Assembly (NCBI GenBank): GCA_025210235.1
Contig: JAOASG010000058.1
Location: 1 to 45,536, forward strand
DNA: 45,536 bases
Reading direction: 5' to 3'
DNA from: Vallitalea sp.
GTDB taxonomy: Bacteria > Bacillota > Clostridia > Lachnospirales > Vallitaleaceae
Both the position numbers and the translations under genes were made by a program. A model generated the notes under the pieces. It searched no databases. It was not told the DNA's origin and saw only the letters and a program-made list of their open reading frames with translations. Shown one piece after another: positions 1-8,051 of the stretch; position 1 is the first letter of the stretch; each line of letters begins with the position of its first letter.

Positions 1-29
1 AAATGTCAATTTAATATACATATCTACTA

Positions 30-60
30 ACCTGCCATTAGTAAAGGTGGGTTATTTTTA
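30..60 (+). terminator. Probable terminator of an upstream gene
   Basis: AACCTGCC pairs with GGTGGGTT (eight pairs, two of them G-U) around a short loop and is followed by ATTTTTA. It probably ends a gene lying to the left of the window. Confidence 0.45.
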
Positions 61-226
61 TGTAAAATTAGGTATAAAAGTTTTTAAGTAATATAAGTAA
101 ATATAAGAAATGCATAAATTGTAATAACTAAATAATAGAATATATATTGTGTATATTACTAAAAAATATTTTGATTCTATAGTGAATAGTAACAAAAATA
201 AAATTTGTTGTAACCTTTATGCCTAT

Positions 227-259
227 AAATACCCTTATATAAAGTATAGGGTATTTTTT
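227..259 (+). terminator. Probable Rho-independent terminator
   Basis: The arms AAATACCCT and AGGGTATTT form a nine-base-pair stem followed by a T-run. No gene was recognised between 61 and 226, so this may end a decayed gene or a small transcript. Confidence 0.5.
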
Positions 260-294
260 ATAACATAAAAAAATGACGAAAATCGTAGGAAATA

Positions 295-322
295 TTGAAA
301 ATGAAATTGCAAGTAGTATAAT
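295..322 (+). promoter_or_regulatory. Putative sigma-A promoter of the secreted protein gene
   Basis: TTGAAA at 295-300 and TATAAT at 317-322 are 16 bp apart. They lie about 80 bp upstream of the ATG at 405. Confidence 0.45.
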
Positions 323-404
323 TAGTTGTGGGAAAAACAACAATGTATTATGTTATTAATGCTGCAGCTTTAATATAAATAATTATAAAGGTGGATGAAG
401 ATAT

Positions 405-1313
405 ATGAAGAAATTATCAATTATCATATTGAGTATAGCTTTAATTACATCAAGTATGCCGGTATTAGCAAGTGAAACTAAAAAAGAACACAAATTCGAC
501 ATTGTAAAGGCAAAAATTGAACTAAAAGAAATGGCGGATAGAGAAGTTTATAATCTGAAGAAAACTAATAGTTATTCAATAAGAAAAGAGATAAATCCAG
601 AAAAGTTAGTAACTCAATTGTACAACAATCAGAAGATATCAAGTAAGGATGCTGAAGAAATACTCAAAGCTAATGGTATTTATAAATTAAATATTCCTAA
701 AGAATATTTGCCAGCTACTAAGTCTATGGATACTGGAGATGTCTCAATGACTGAGCCTTGGATTACTTATGATAGCCATAATAATGAATGGATTGTAACT
801 TGTGGAGGATATTGGGAAAATGCTGATTATAGTGACGGTATTGGTAAGTTGTGGGCCGGTTATGTTGGAGAAATAAAGAATGTAGGTGGAAGAGATGGAT
901 TTGGAGTTGGATTTACTTCAACTACAGGTACTTACAAGACTTATGTAAAACGTAGTTATGCACAAATATCAGATGGAGAAGGAAATATAGAAACTACAGA
1001 CAATCGTACTGATGGTAATGGAGAAAAAGGCTTTGGATTTCAATTTCAAGATTATGCAAAATGTTATAAAGTAGAGCTTGCTAAAGTATATTATACTTAT
1101 ATTGGTAAACACTTTGGTGGGTCATGTGTGTATGATAAAAACTTTACTGAATATGATGGATGTGCTACTACTTACTATAGACATACTTATAATAAAGCAA
1201 AACTAAACTCAGTTTCATTCGGTGTTAGTGGTAAGACAGCTGGGGTAGAATTTAGTATTACAAATGAACAATATAGTTTACCCCCTATTTTTAGTAATGA
1301 TACTAGATTTTAA
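405..1313 (+). CDS. Secreted protein of unknown function
   Basis: This 302-residue protein starts with a clear Sec signal peptide: Lys2-Lys3, a hydrophobic stretch, and a likely signal peptidase I cut after Ala22 (VLA-SE). The mature part has a charged helical N-terminal third, roughly residues 25-105. A Gly/Tyr/Trp-rich beta-type domain follows, in which many Thr/Tyr/Gly positions alternate. I do not recognise a family or a catalytic motif. The ATG at 405 has an AAAGGTGG ribosome-binding site at 388-395. A small membrane protein gene follows 23 bp downstream with its own RBS, so the two are probably co-transcribed. A secreted protein paired with a small membrane protein could be an antimicrobial/immunity pair, but nothing in the sequence proves that. 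Confidence 0.7.
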   Translation: MKKLSIIILSIALITSSMPVLASETKKEHKFDIVKAKIELKEMADREVYNLKKTNSYSIRKEINPEKLVTQLYNNQKISSKDAEEILKANGIYKLNIPKEYLPATKSMDTGDVSMTEPWITYDSHNNEWIVTCGGYWENADYSDGIGKLWAGYVGEIKNVGGRDGFGVGFTSTTGTYKTYVKRSYAQISDGEGNIETTDNRTDGNGEKGFGFQFQDYAKCYKVELAKVYYTYIGKHFGGSCVYDKNFTEYDGCATTYYRHTYNKAKLNSVSFGVSGKTAGVEFSITNEQYSLPPIFSNDTRF

Positions 1314-1336
1314 ATTAATTCTAATTTGGAGGTAAT

Positions 1337-1615
1337 ATGGCAACTGGAATAAGTTTAATTAATACAACAATAATATTTATAATAATTTGTATTCCATTGC
1401 TTATTATTATAGGTTGTATAGTTAAGAAAACTAAAATTAATAAGTACATTACCAATATTCTTATTGTTTTTACTCAACTTATAATGTTTTTTGGAATAGT
1501 TATTTTAAAATCTACATCAGACTTTGTTATATTATTTTGTTATTATATAATTGTTTTTGTTAATTTCATTGGAGTTGAACTTGTAATAATAAGCTCGAGA
1601 AAAAGAATTAATTAA
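1337..1615 (+). CDS. Small membrane protein of unknown function
   Basis: The 92-residue product has three hydrophobic segments, near residues 8-28, 37-55 and 62-84. They are separated by short Lys-rich loops, and the tail is basic (SSRKRIN). The start at 1337 is preceded by GGAGG at 1328-1332. It lies directly behind the secreted protein gene and is probably in the same operon. No family was recognised. An immunity or accessory role for the upstream secreted protein is speculation from position only. Confidence 0.6.
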   Translation: MATGISLINTTIIFIIICIPLLIIIGCIVKKTKINKYITNILIVFTQLIMFFGIVILKSTSDFVILFCYYIIVFVNFIGVELVIISSRKRIN

Positions 1616-1765
1616 TATAGAACACAGGATTCAGTAACCAGTAGGATTCTATATTCTAGGTATTATATAAAATAATATTAGTATAAACTAAAGCACTGAT
1701 TAGTACATATTGTACAATCCCAATATGTCGATCAACAAATTAAATTGTACAAAATAACATAAATA

Positions 1766-1803
1766 AAAAGCTATACAGGGTTATTCTACCTATAGCTTTT
1801 TAT
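1766..1803. terminator. Terminator between convergent genes
   Basis: AAAAGCTATA at 1766-1775 pairs with TATAGCTTTT at 1791-1800 and is followed by a T-rich run. The A-run on the other side would let it serve the minus-strand gene ending at 1800 too. Confidence 0.6.
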
Positions 1804-2000
1804 TTTTTCTTTCTTAGAATTATTTCATATCCTAAAAAATCAAGTGCTTTTATATAATCCCTATACTTTATTGTCCCTCTAGTTAGCTGATTATTAAAAT
1901 TCTGTTTAGTCATGCCTAATTCTTCTGCTATGCTTTTCATAGTTATACCATGTTTTTGGGATAAATTCTTAATTATTTTTTTTATATTATTGCGTGACAA
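1800..2000 (-). CDS. Small helix-turn-helix protein (XRE/Cro-like)
   Basis: The 66-residue protein consists almost entirely of a helix-turn-helix domain. Residues about 19-40 (GITMKSIAEELGMTKQNFNN) show the typical turn. The tail is basic (RKKK). It appears to begin at a TTG codon (2000-1998) that has GAGGTGG eight bases upstream on the minus strand. It is divergent to a second XRE gene at 2159, and the 158-bp gap between them carries palindromes, as in a small bistable repressor pair. Its DNA target is unknown. Confidence 0.65.
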   Translation of the reverse strand: MSRNNIKKIIKNLSQKHGITMKSIAEELGMTKQNFNNQLTRGTIKYRDYIKALDFLGYEIILRKKK

Positions 2001-2022
2001 TATTTACCACCTCACTAAAGTG

Positions 2023-2102
2023 TATGGTAATGTATAATTATAGTTAATTCAAGAAATGTATACTGTATAGTATACAACTATAATTTGCCATTGTACTTTA
2101 GC
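2023..2102. promoter_or_regulatory. Palindromic operator region between divergent XRE genes
   Basis: GTATACT-GTAT-AGTATAC at 2058-2075 is a perfect 7+4+7 palindrome. It is flanked by an imperfect inverted pair, CTAAAGTGTATGG near 2023 and CCATTGTACTTTAG near 2089. The position between two divergent HTH genes suggests repressor binding sites. Confidence 0.45.
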
Positions 2103-2158
2103 ACGTCAACACACGAAATATATCATAAGACTAATTACTTACTTCAGGGGTGGACTTA

Positions 2159-2395
2159 ATGAAAGAGATTACTAAATTTAGGAAAATTAGAGGGTTAACT
2201 CAAAAAGAACTAGCTGAACTAGCTGGAATATCCAAAACAACGCTTATAAAAATAGAACAAGGTTTAGGGAATCCACGTTTTTCCACATTAAAAAAATTGA
2301 CAGAAGCTCTAAATGTAAAAATAGAATTTGTCGACTGCAATTGTTTAAAAGGTACAACATACTGTACCAAAATTCAGAAACCCATAGACTATTGA
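2159..2395 (+). CDS. XRE-family transcriptional regulator
   Basis: The 78-residue protein is a single HTH_XRE domain. Residues about 8-32 read RGLTQKELAELAGISKTTLI, followed by KIEQGLGNPRFSTLKKLTEALN. I place the start at the ATG at 2159. A GTG at 2150 is in frame, but AGGGGTGG at 2146-2153 overlaps it and is correctly spaced for the ATG. The short tail carries three Cys residues (CNCLKGTTYC), which is unusual for this family. It may respond to metal or redox state, but that is inference. It is divergent to the small HTH gene at 1800-2000. Confidence 0.75.
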   Translation: MKEITKFRKIRGLTQKELAELAGISKTTLIKIEQGLGNPRFSTLKKLTEALNVKIEFVDCNCLKGTTYCTKIQKPIDY

Positions 2396-2651
2396 TAGTG
2401 CTATAATATATATAACAGCTGTTAAAGAAAATAATCCAAATTAAAAAGGGTTATTGGTTTATTTGCTACTAGTCCGGACTAAAAATAGAAATACTTAACA
2501 TAGACACCATTGCAGACTTCTTACATGACATCAAAGCGAAATAATGTTATAGGGGATGGTTACAACGTATGCAAACAAAGTTAATTCTTCTTAGTATTGT
2601 TATGATTTTAGGGCAAAAACTTTACATAACTATACCGAGGAGGAAAAAAAT

Positions 2652-3164
2652 ATGGCACAAGCATTAATAAAATACAATAAACACAATTTTGAATTTAAGA
2701 TTAACAGAAAGAAAAGAACTATTACATGCATAGCTAGAGGTTATTTTTCGGTAGAGGAAGCTAATGCATACATAGAAGCATTTAAAGCATTTATTGCGAC
2801 CATAGAAGATATACAAAACTATAAGTTGGTAGTAGACGCTACAGGGCAAGAGGAATTGCCAGAAGAAGCCTTACCTTACTTAGCAGAGGTAGAGAAAATG
2901 TATATGACAATTCCTTTTAGGAGTAGACAGTACATTAAGTTAGATAATTACAATGCTCTTACTCAAGTAATAGGTATGGGTGGCAAACGATTTATTGATA
3001 GTTTTGAACCTATTGAGAAACAAAGAAATGTCGATAATAGTATTAATTCTGATATGATTGAAATACTAAAAATGTTAGAACAATTAGAAATGTTACCCAA
3101 TTCAAGTTTAAATCATATAAAAATGTTTATAAAAGGCAGCATTAATAATTACTTTACTACTTAA
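2652..3164 (+). CDS. Uncharacterised protein, possibly STAS-like fold
   Basis: The 170-residue soluble protein begins after a strong GAGGAGG ribosome-binding site. Its N-terminal 120 residues alternate predicted strands and helices, including KLVVDATGQEELPEEALPYL. This loosely resembles SpoIIAA/STAS-like folds, but no family motif is certain. There is no signal peptide or membrane segment. A terminator follows directly. The preceding 256 bp (2396-2651) hold no intact gene, only a short open stretch ending at about 2543. Confidence 0.6.
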   Translation: MAQALIKYNKHNFEFKINRKKRTITCIARGYFSVEEANAYIEAFKAFIATIEDIQNYKLVVDATGQEELPEEALPYLAEVEKMYMTIPFRSRQYIKLDNYNALTQVIGMGGKRFIDSFEPIEKQRNVDNSINSDMIEILKMLEQLEMLPNSSLNHIKMFIKGSINNYFTT

Positions 3165-3165
3165 T

Positions 3166-3196
3166 AATAGTCCCTAAATATGGGACTATTTTGTAT
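3166..3196 (+). terminator. Rho-independent terminator
   Basis: AATAGTCCC (3166-3174) and GGGACTATT (3182-3190) form a perfect nine-pair stem with a seven-base loop, followed by TTGTATTTT. Confidence 0.75.
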
Positions 3197-3199
3197 TTT

Positions 3200-3463
3200 C
3201 TTTTTATAACCAACAATGATAGTCTAGATTGGAAAGAATACGGAGTAGAACATGAAGTAAAAACTGTAATAAATAATAAACATCTTACTAACGGTTCAAT
3301 AATACTTTTTCATAACGATGCAAAATATACGCCACAGGCATTGCCCACTATTTTGGATGAATTAAAAAAACAAGGATATAAAATAGTACCAATATCAGAA
3401 CTCATAATTAGAGATGATTATTATATGGATCATACAGGTAAACAAATTAAAAATAGTAAATAA
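3200..3463 (+). pseudogene. C-terminal remnant of a polysaccharide deacetylase
   Basis: The residues include DSLDWKEYG, then GSIILFHNDAKYTPQALPTI, then KQGYKIVPISELI. This is the characteristic C-terminal end of clostridial PdaA/PdaB-like polysaccharide deacetylases (NodB fold), which remove acetyl groups from peptidoglycan or other glycans. The NodB N-terminal part with its metal-binding Asp/His residues is missing. The frame begins inside the terminator of the preceding gene, has no ribosome-binding site and could only start at TTG. It is therefore a relic, probably left by a deletion or insertion. A terminator at about 3474-3515 still follows it. Confidence 0.75.
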
Positions 3464-3473
3464 TATTAATAAA

Positions 3474-3516
3474 AAATATAGACAAAAGTAAAATATTTCT
3501 TTGTCTATATTTTTTG
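3474..3516. terminator. Bidirectional terminator
   Basis: AATATAGACAAA (3475-3486) pairs with TTTGTCTATATT (3500-3511), with an A-run before and a T-run after. It lies between the deacetylase relic and the convergent zinc-ribbon gene. Confidence 0.65.
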
Positions 3517-3552
3517 CAATGAACAATTATTATATGAAGAAATAATGATTGA

Positions 3553-3933
3553 TTATTTACTTTTCTTAGTTACATTTTCAAGTTTTTTATTTAGTAGTAT
3601 TTTAGTATATTTATAAGCAATTATTAACAGTGCTACTCCAATGATAAGAAAAGGTATATAAGTGGCATATAATATAAATTTAAAATCGCCTGGGTCGCAT
3701 AATTTATTATTGAAATAAACTTGAGTTATTTCGTAAGAAATCTTAGGCGAAAAAATAAGTATGACAGCGCCAATTATTAAACTAAAACTTATAACTCTTT
3801 TTTCATATGTAGGATTTGCAAAAAATTTTTCTTTTGTTGGTACATCCAGTTTATCCACTAGCGCACTATTACATTCTTTACATATAGTGACACCATCTTC
3901 ATATTCTTCTTTGCAATTTGGACAGTAAGGCAT
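3553..3933 (-). CDS. Zinc-ribbon membrane protein of unknown function
   Basis: The 126-residue protein opens with a zinc ribbon, CPNC at residues 4-7 and CKEC at about 18-21. Two hydrophobic segments follow, near residues 48-66 and 88-108, and the tail is Lys-rich. This N-terminal zinc ribbon plus two transmembrane segments is common among uncharacterised Firmicute proteins. The DNA-encoded start follows AAGGAGTGATTTTTA on the minus strand. It stands alone, and I assign no function. Confidence 0.65.
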   Translation of the reverse strand: MPYCPNCKEEYEDGVTICKECNSALVDKLDVPTKEKFFANPTYEKRVISFSLIIGAVILIFSPKISYEITQVYFNNKLCDPGDFKFILYATYIPFLIIGVALLIIAYKYTKILLNKKLENVTKKSK

Positions 3934-4077
3934 TAAAAATCACTCCTTTGAATAAAAAATATCTAAGTATATCATACTCTATTAACCAAAAAAAACAAGT
4001 ATAAGGTATAACAATTAACAAAAATATGTTATTATAATTATACAATAATTATACAAAAGTTTAGGAGATGAAATGAT

Positions 4078-4503
4078 ATGTTAAAAAAAATTCCAAGTAT
4101 TTTATCACCAGAATTATTAAAGATATTAATGGAAATGGGACATGGGGACGAAATTGTTATTGCAGATGGAAATTTTCCAGGAGCTTCAATGGCGCAGCGA
4201 CTTGTTAGACTAGATGGACATGGTGTTCCCGAAGTGCTAGATGCAGTATTAGAGTTAATGCCTTTAGATGTATATTCTGATAAACCAGTAGCATTAATGG
4301 AAGTTGTAAAAGGGGATACTTATGTTCCTGAAATATGGGATACTTACAAACAAATAATTAACAAAAAAGAAGGAACTAAAGAAATTGCTTATGAAGAAAG
4401 ATTTGCATTCTATGAAAGAGCAAAAAAAGCATATGCAGTTATAGCAACTGGTGAAACTTCTTTATATGCAAACATCATACTAAAAAAAGGTGTGGTTGTG
4501 TAA
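4078..4503 (+). CDS. fucU: RbsD/FucU-family sugar mutarotase
   Basis: The 141-residue protein matches the RbsD/FucU family over its full length: HGDEIVIADGNFPGAS at about residues 22-37, then RLDGHGVPEVLDAVLELMPLD, then a C-terminal YANIILKKGV. Members interconvert the alpha and beta (or pyranose and furanose) forms of sugars in the cytoplasm. His22 and Asp30 are the expected catalytic positions. Length and motifs fit FucU (L-fucose mutarotase) better than RbsD. It is a single gene with its own terminator and has no adjacent fucose genes. It may serve the sugar modules downstream, but that link is inference. Confidence 0.8.
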   Translation: MLKKIPSILSPELLKILMEMGHGDEIVIADGNFPGASMAQRLVRLDGHGVPEVLDAVLELMPLDVYSDKPVALMEVVKGDTYVPEIWDTYKQIINKKEGTKEIAYEERFAFYERAKKAYAVIATGETSLYANIILKKGVVV

Positions 4504-4545
4504 CCGCTATTAATATATGTTAAATTGAAGATTTTTGTAAAAAAA

Positions 4546-4583
4546 GGCTACCTTAATTAATAAATTAATGGTAGCTAATTTTG
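4546..4583 (+). terminator. Terminator of the mutarotase gene
   Basis: GGCTACC (4546-4552) pairs with GGTAGCT (4570-4576), and the AT-rich region between them also pairs (TTAATT/AAATTAA). TAATTTTG follows. Confidence 0.6.
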
Positions 4584-4802
4584 TAGCTTTTTCTATACTA
4601 TTTGTTAAGAGATATAGAATTATGTCTATAAATAAATTCAAGATGAGGGGAGTATATACAAAGATAGTAATCAAAATGTTAACTACATTATAATACACAT
4701 TATGGTTATTGTCAATGATTTAATATATAATAAATAATCTTTTTGGTTACTAGTATTTACAGTGAATTAAATGAATTTTAAAATAAATAAGAGGTGGTAA
4801 AA

Positions 4803-5213
4803 ATGCCAAGTTTTAGTGATAGACTAAGATTATTAAGAAAACAAAGAGGACTAACTCAAGAACAAATAGGTAAAATTGTTAATAAATCTAAAAATAATAT
4901 ATCACAATATGAAAGAAATATTCGACAAGCAGATGATGAAACAAAAAAGCAATTAGCTATATATTTTGATGTATCTATGGATTATTTAATAGGCATTACA
5001 GAAAATCCAACTCCTATATCTAAATTTGATAATAATAAGGACATAGATAAAGAATTTGATAACTTAATAAAAAAATTACAAGAGCAAGAAGAATTAAACT
5101 TTCAAGGTAGAGAAATAGATGATCAAACTAGAACAATTATAATAAAAACATTACAGCATGCAAAAGAATTAGCAGAAAGTACAGCATCATATAATTGTAA
5201 TAATAAAGGCTAA
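4803..5213 (+). CDS. XRE-family transcriptional regulator
   Basis: The 136-residue protein has an N-terminal HTH_XRE domain at residues about 4-60 (RLRLLRKQRGLTQEQIGKIV, then NNISQYERNIRQADDETKKQLAIYFDVSMDYLIG). A charged helical C-terminal region of about 70 residues follows, possibly a dimerisation or sensor segment. The ATG at 4803 is preferred over the in-frame GTG at 4794, because GAGGTGG at 4791-4797 is spaced correctly for the ATG and overlaps the GTG. Its targets are unknown. An apparent decayed reading frame and an SSB-like gene follow. Confidence 0.8.
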   Translation: MPSFSDRLRLLRKQRGLTQEQIGKIVNKSKNNISQYERNIRQADDETKKQLAIYFDVSMDYLIGITENPTPISKFDNNKDIDKEFDNLIKKLQEQEELNFQGREIDDQTRTIIIKTLQHAKELAESTASYNCNNKG

Positions 5214-5339
5214 TGTTCATTTGAAAATTTAGAGAAAAAGGGTATTTTAGATATTATAAATGGGTAAAATAACTTATAGTAATTTATATAAATAACTGTA
5301 AAATTAATAGATAAAATTATTTGGGATAAATTAATTTCC

Positions 5340-5522
5340 ATATAAGATTAATAAAATCTGCTTCTAAAAATGAATCATATGGAATAAAAATAGATATAGA
5401 TAAACAATAAACATATGAATATTTATTGAGTGAGATAGTGGAAACATATTAAAAAATTATAAGAGAATATATTAAGCATAATCATGATTTTCATTCGATA
5501 AAATGGAAGGGAGATAAGTATT
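5340..5522 (+). pseudogene. Possible decayed coding sequence
   Basis: The 5214-5522 gap has no intact gene. One frame gives HIRLIKSASKNESYGIKI and related residues. After a TAA it continues as TYEYLLSEIVETY, and after a second TAA as KIIREYIKHNHDFHSIKW. The frame stays the same across both stops and the composition is protein-like, so this could be a gene broken by two nonsense mutations. I do not recognise the family, and chance in AT-rich DNA is possible. Confidence 0.3.
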
Positions 5523-6158
5523 ATGGAAGATAATGTTATCAGGAACAACCAAGTTAATTTAATTGGGAAAATACATTCTACATTTGAATTTAGTCATGAA
5601 GTTTATGGTGAAGGGTTTTATAATTTTGATGTTGAAATATCTAGACTAAGTGATAATGCAGATATTATACCTATTATGGTATCTGAACGACTTATTGATA
5701 CAACAAAAGATTTAAGAGGCAATATTGTAGATGTTCAAGGGCAATTTCGATCTTATAATAGACAAATTGATGGTAAAAATCGATTAGTATTAACAGTTTT
5801 TGCTAGAGAAATATCTATTTTTGATGAAGATGAGATTAAAAGAAACCCTAATTACATATATTTAGATGGTTATATTTGTAAACCACCAATGTATAGAACA
5901 ACACCTTTTGGAAGGGAAATAACAGATCTATTATTAGCTGTTAATCGACCTTATAATAAATCTGATTATATTCCTTGTATATGTTGGGGAAGAAATGCGC
6001 GTTTTGCAGAAAAATTTACTGTGGGGGATAGAATTAAAATTTGGGGAAGGATACAAAGTAGAGAATATCAGAAAAAAATAAGTGAAACAGAATCGATAAG
6101 TAAAGTAGCTTATGAAGTATCAATTTCAAAAATTGAGGTTTATGAAGAAACAACGTGA
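5523..6158 (+). CDS. Single-stranded DNA-binding protein with two OB folds
   Basis: The 211-residue protein contains two tandem SSB-type OB domains, roughly residues 8-98 and 108-205. Both begin with the family pattern of N/Y, hydrophobic, G (NQVNLIGKI and NYIYLDGYI) and contain strand-rich middles such as DIVDVQGQFRSY and DRIKIWGRIQSREY. Such duplicated SSB proteins occur in Clostridia beside the normal single-domain SSB. They are thought to bind single-stranded DNA in replication, repair or competence. There is no acidic C-terminal tip like the DDDIPF of canonical SSB, so partner binding may differ. It is monocistronic with a strong terminator. Confidence 0.75.
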   Translation: MEDNVIRNNQVNLIGKIHSTFEFSHEVYGEGFYNFDVEISRLSDNADIIPIMVSERLIDTTKDLRGNIVDVQGQFRSYNRQIDGKNRLVLTVFAREISIFDEDEIKRNPNYIYLDGYICKPPMYRTTPFGREITDLLLAVNRPYNKSDYIPCICWGRNARFAEKFTVGDRIKIWGRIQSREYQKKISETESISKVAYEVSISKIEVYEETT

Positions 6159-6186
6159 GTTGAAAAATATTATAGTTATAGTATTG

Positions 6187-6230
6187 AATCCTATAAAATA
6201 GATGAACAAATCTATTTTATAGGATTTTTT
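6187..6230 (+). terminator. Strong Rho-independent terminator
   Basis: AATCCTATAAAATAGA (6187-6202) pairs perfectly with TCTATTTTATAGGATT (6211-6226), followed by TTTTATTT. Confidence 0.85.
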
Positions 6231-6370
6231 ATTTCCAAAAACTTGCAAAAATTCAAAATAATTATGCTGGATTTTTAAATGAATAGTGATTACAATAAAT
6301 ATACTAAGTAACTCTAGGCTAAATTACACAAAAAACTCTAGCTAATAATAAAAAAAATATACAAAATTAC

Positions 6371-6429
6371 TTGAACAAATGTTCAATATTCAAATATTGC
6401 TAGACAAATGTTCTTTGAATTGCTATAAT
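6371..6429 (+). promoter_or_regulatory. ula promoter with paired SorC-type operators
   Basis: TAGACA (6401-6406) and TATAAT (6424-6429) are spaced by 17 bp and form a good sigma-A promoter for ulaA. A perfect palindrome TTGAACA-AA-TGTTCAA occupies 6371-6386. A second, imperfect copy (AGACAAATGTTC) starts at 6402 and overlaps the -35 box, about three helical turns away. The same TGAACA-AA-TGTTC palindrome occurs in front of the HPr gene at 9654. I infer that these are operators of the SorC-family regulator encoded at 8555. Confidence 0.7.
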
Positions 6430-6477
6430 ACAACTATCAATTTTAAAGTTTCTTGGTAAATATGCAAAAACCACTAG

Positions 6478-6557
6478 GAAATTACAAAATTCTTAAAATT
6501 AAATCCATGCATCTTACATTGCGTGTAAAAGACTAATATTAAGAATTTTGCAATTAC
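6478..6557 (+). repeat. Leader palindrome related to the 113-bp intergenic repeat
   Basis: ATTACAAAATTCTTA near 6481 and TAAGAATTTTGCAATTAC ending at 6557 form inverted ends. The outer part is like the terminal repeat GTAATTGCAAAA of the elements at 11246, 12812 and 44345. An inner hairpin TCTTACA/TGTAAAAGA lies between them. It sits in the 5' leader of ulaA, just before the ribosome-binding site. Confidence 0.55.
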
Positions 6558-6589
6558 AAAAAACTACCTATGAAAGGAGAAATTTTAAC

Positions 6590-7999
6590 ATGGTTGAATT
6601 TTTTCAGGCGTTTGTTAGTAAGTTTTTAGGACAACCACCATTATTATTAGGAACATTAGTTTTTATAGGGTACATGCTTTTAGGTAAGAAGGTACACGAC
6701 GCGTTAGCAGGATTTATTAAAGCTTATGTAGGTTTTAAGATTTTACAAGTAGGTACAGGAGGTTTGGTTCAAACTTTCAAACCAATTATTACAAGTCTAA
6801 CTGATAGATTTGGAATTCAGGCTTTTGTAATTGATCCATATTTTGGACAAACATCAGCTACTGAAGTACTTGATTCTGTAAGTTCACTTCAATATGTTGG
6901 TTATGTAATGTTAATTGCTTTTGCTTGGAATATTTTATTAGTAGCATTTAGAAAACAAACAAAGATTAGAACATTATTTATAACAGGGCATATTATGTAT
7001 CAACAATCAGCTGTATTACTATGGGCAATGTTCTGGGTTATTCAAGGAGCTGGAGCTACAGTATCAACACCAGTAATAATTGTAACAGGATTCTTAATGG
7101 GTACATATTGGTCAGTAATGTCTAACTTAATTATTGAAGCAACACAAGAAGTTACTGATGGAGCAGGTTTTACTATAGGACATCAACAAATGTTTGGATC
7201 ATGGTTAGCATATAAAATAGCAGGGAAAATTGGTAATAAAGAAAAAGACGTTAATCATGTTAATATACCAGGATTTTTCTCAATCTTAAATGATAATGTT
7301 GTTGCAAATACATTGATTATGACTGTATTTGTCGGTGCTATTATGTTGATTTTAGGAAAAGATGCATTTGACTATAATACATCAAAATATGTTTTTGGTA
7401 CGTATATATTTGAAACAACAGCTAAGTTTGCAGTTTATATTACTATAATATTAACAGGTGTAAGAATGTTTGTTGCAGAATTGACTGCTTCATTTGAAGG
7501 TATTTCTGGAAAACTTCTTAAAGGTTCAGTACCTGCAGTTGACTGTGCGGTAACATTTGGGTTCTCACCAAATGCACCAACTTATGGATTTATTTTTGGA
7601 TTCTTTGGTCAATTAATAGCAATCGGTATTTTAATAGCTATGAAATCACCAGTACTTATTATTGCAGGATTCATATGTCTGTTCTTTGATAACGGTACTT
7701 TGGCAGTATTTGCTAATAAAGCTGGAGGACGAAGAGCTGCTGCAATTATTCCATTCTTTGCTGGTATGATTCAGGTGTTTGGTTCTGCTATTGTTCTTGG
7801 AGTACTAAAAGGAGATCCAAATGTTATAGGATGGATGGGTATGTTTGACTGGGCAACATTATTTATGGGAACAACATTATTAACTAAGGCACTAGGAATT
7901 GCTGTTCCTGTTGTACTAGCTTTACTATTGTTGATTATACCTCAATTACAATATAAAAGACACGCTAAAACGTATTTTACAACAATGAGAGATAACTAA
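6590..7999 (+). CDS. ulaA: Ascorbate-type PTS system EIIC permease
   Basis: The 469-residue polytopic membrane protein is the sugar channel of a PTS transporter of the UlaA/SgaT family. The family hallmarks are present in order: PPLLLGTLVFIGYMLLGKK at the start, GHIMYQQ in the first third, QEVTDGAGFTIGHQQ at about 186-200, GVRMFVAELTASFEGIS, and FSPNAPTYGFIFGFFGQLIA in the last third. In E. coli UlaA carries L-ascorbate, which is phosphorylated at C6 during uptake by UlaB and UlaC. The length matches the E. coli protein (465). The ATG at 6590 has AAGGAGA at 6574-6580. Upstream in-frame codons lie in the leader palindrome and are not used. It heads the unit ulaA-ulaB-sorC. Confidence 0.88.
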   Translation: MVEFFQAFVSKFLGQPPLLLGTLVFIGYMLLGKKVHDALAGFIKAYVGFKILQVGTGGLVQTFKPIITSLTDRFGIQAFVIDPYFGQTSATEVLDSVSSLQYVGYVMLIAFAWNILLVAFRKQTKIRTLFITGHIMYQQSAVLLWAMFWVIQGAGATVSTPVIIVTGFLMGTYWSVMSNLIIEATQEVTDGAGFTIGHQQMFGSWLAYKIAGKIGNKEKDVNHVNIPGFFSILNDNVVANTLIMTVFVGAIMLILGKDAFDYNTSKYVFGTYIFETTAKFAVYITIILTGVRMFVAELTASFEGISGKLLKGSVPAVDCAVTFGFSPNAPTYGFIFGFFGQLIAIGILIAMKSPVLIIAGFICLFFDNGTLAVFANKAGGRRAAAIIPFFAGMIQVFGSAIVLGVLKGDPNVIGWMGMFDWATLFMGTTLLTKALGIAVPVVLALLLLIIPQLQYKRHAKTYFTTMRDN

Positions 8000-8051
8000 A
8001 TAAAATTTAGAATTATTCTTAGTGATTCATGATAGAAAGCAAATAAATAAA

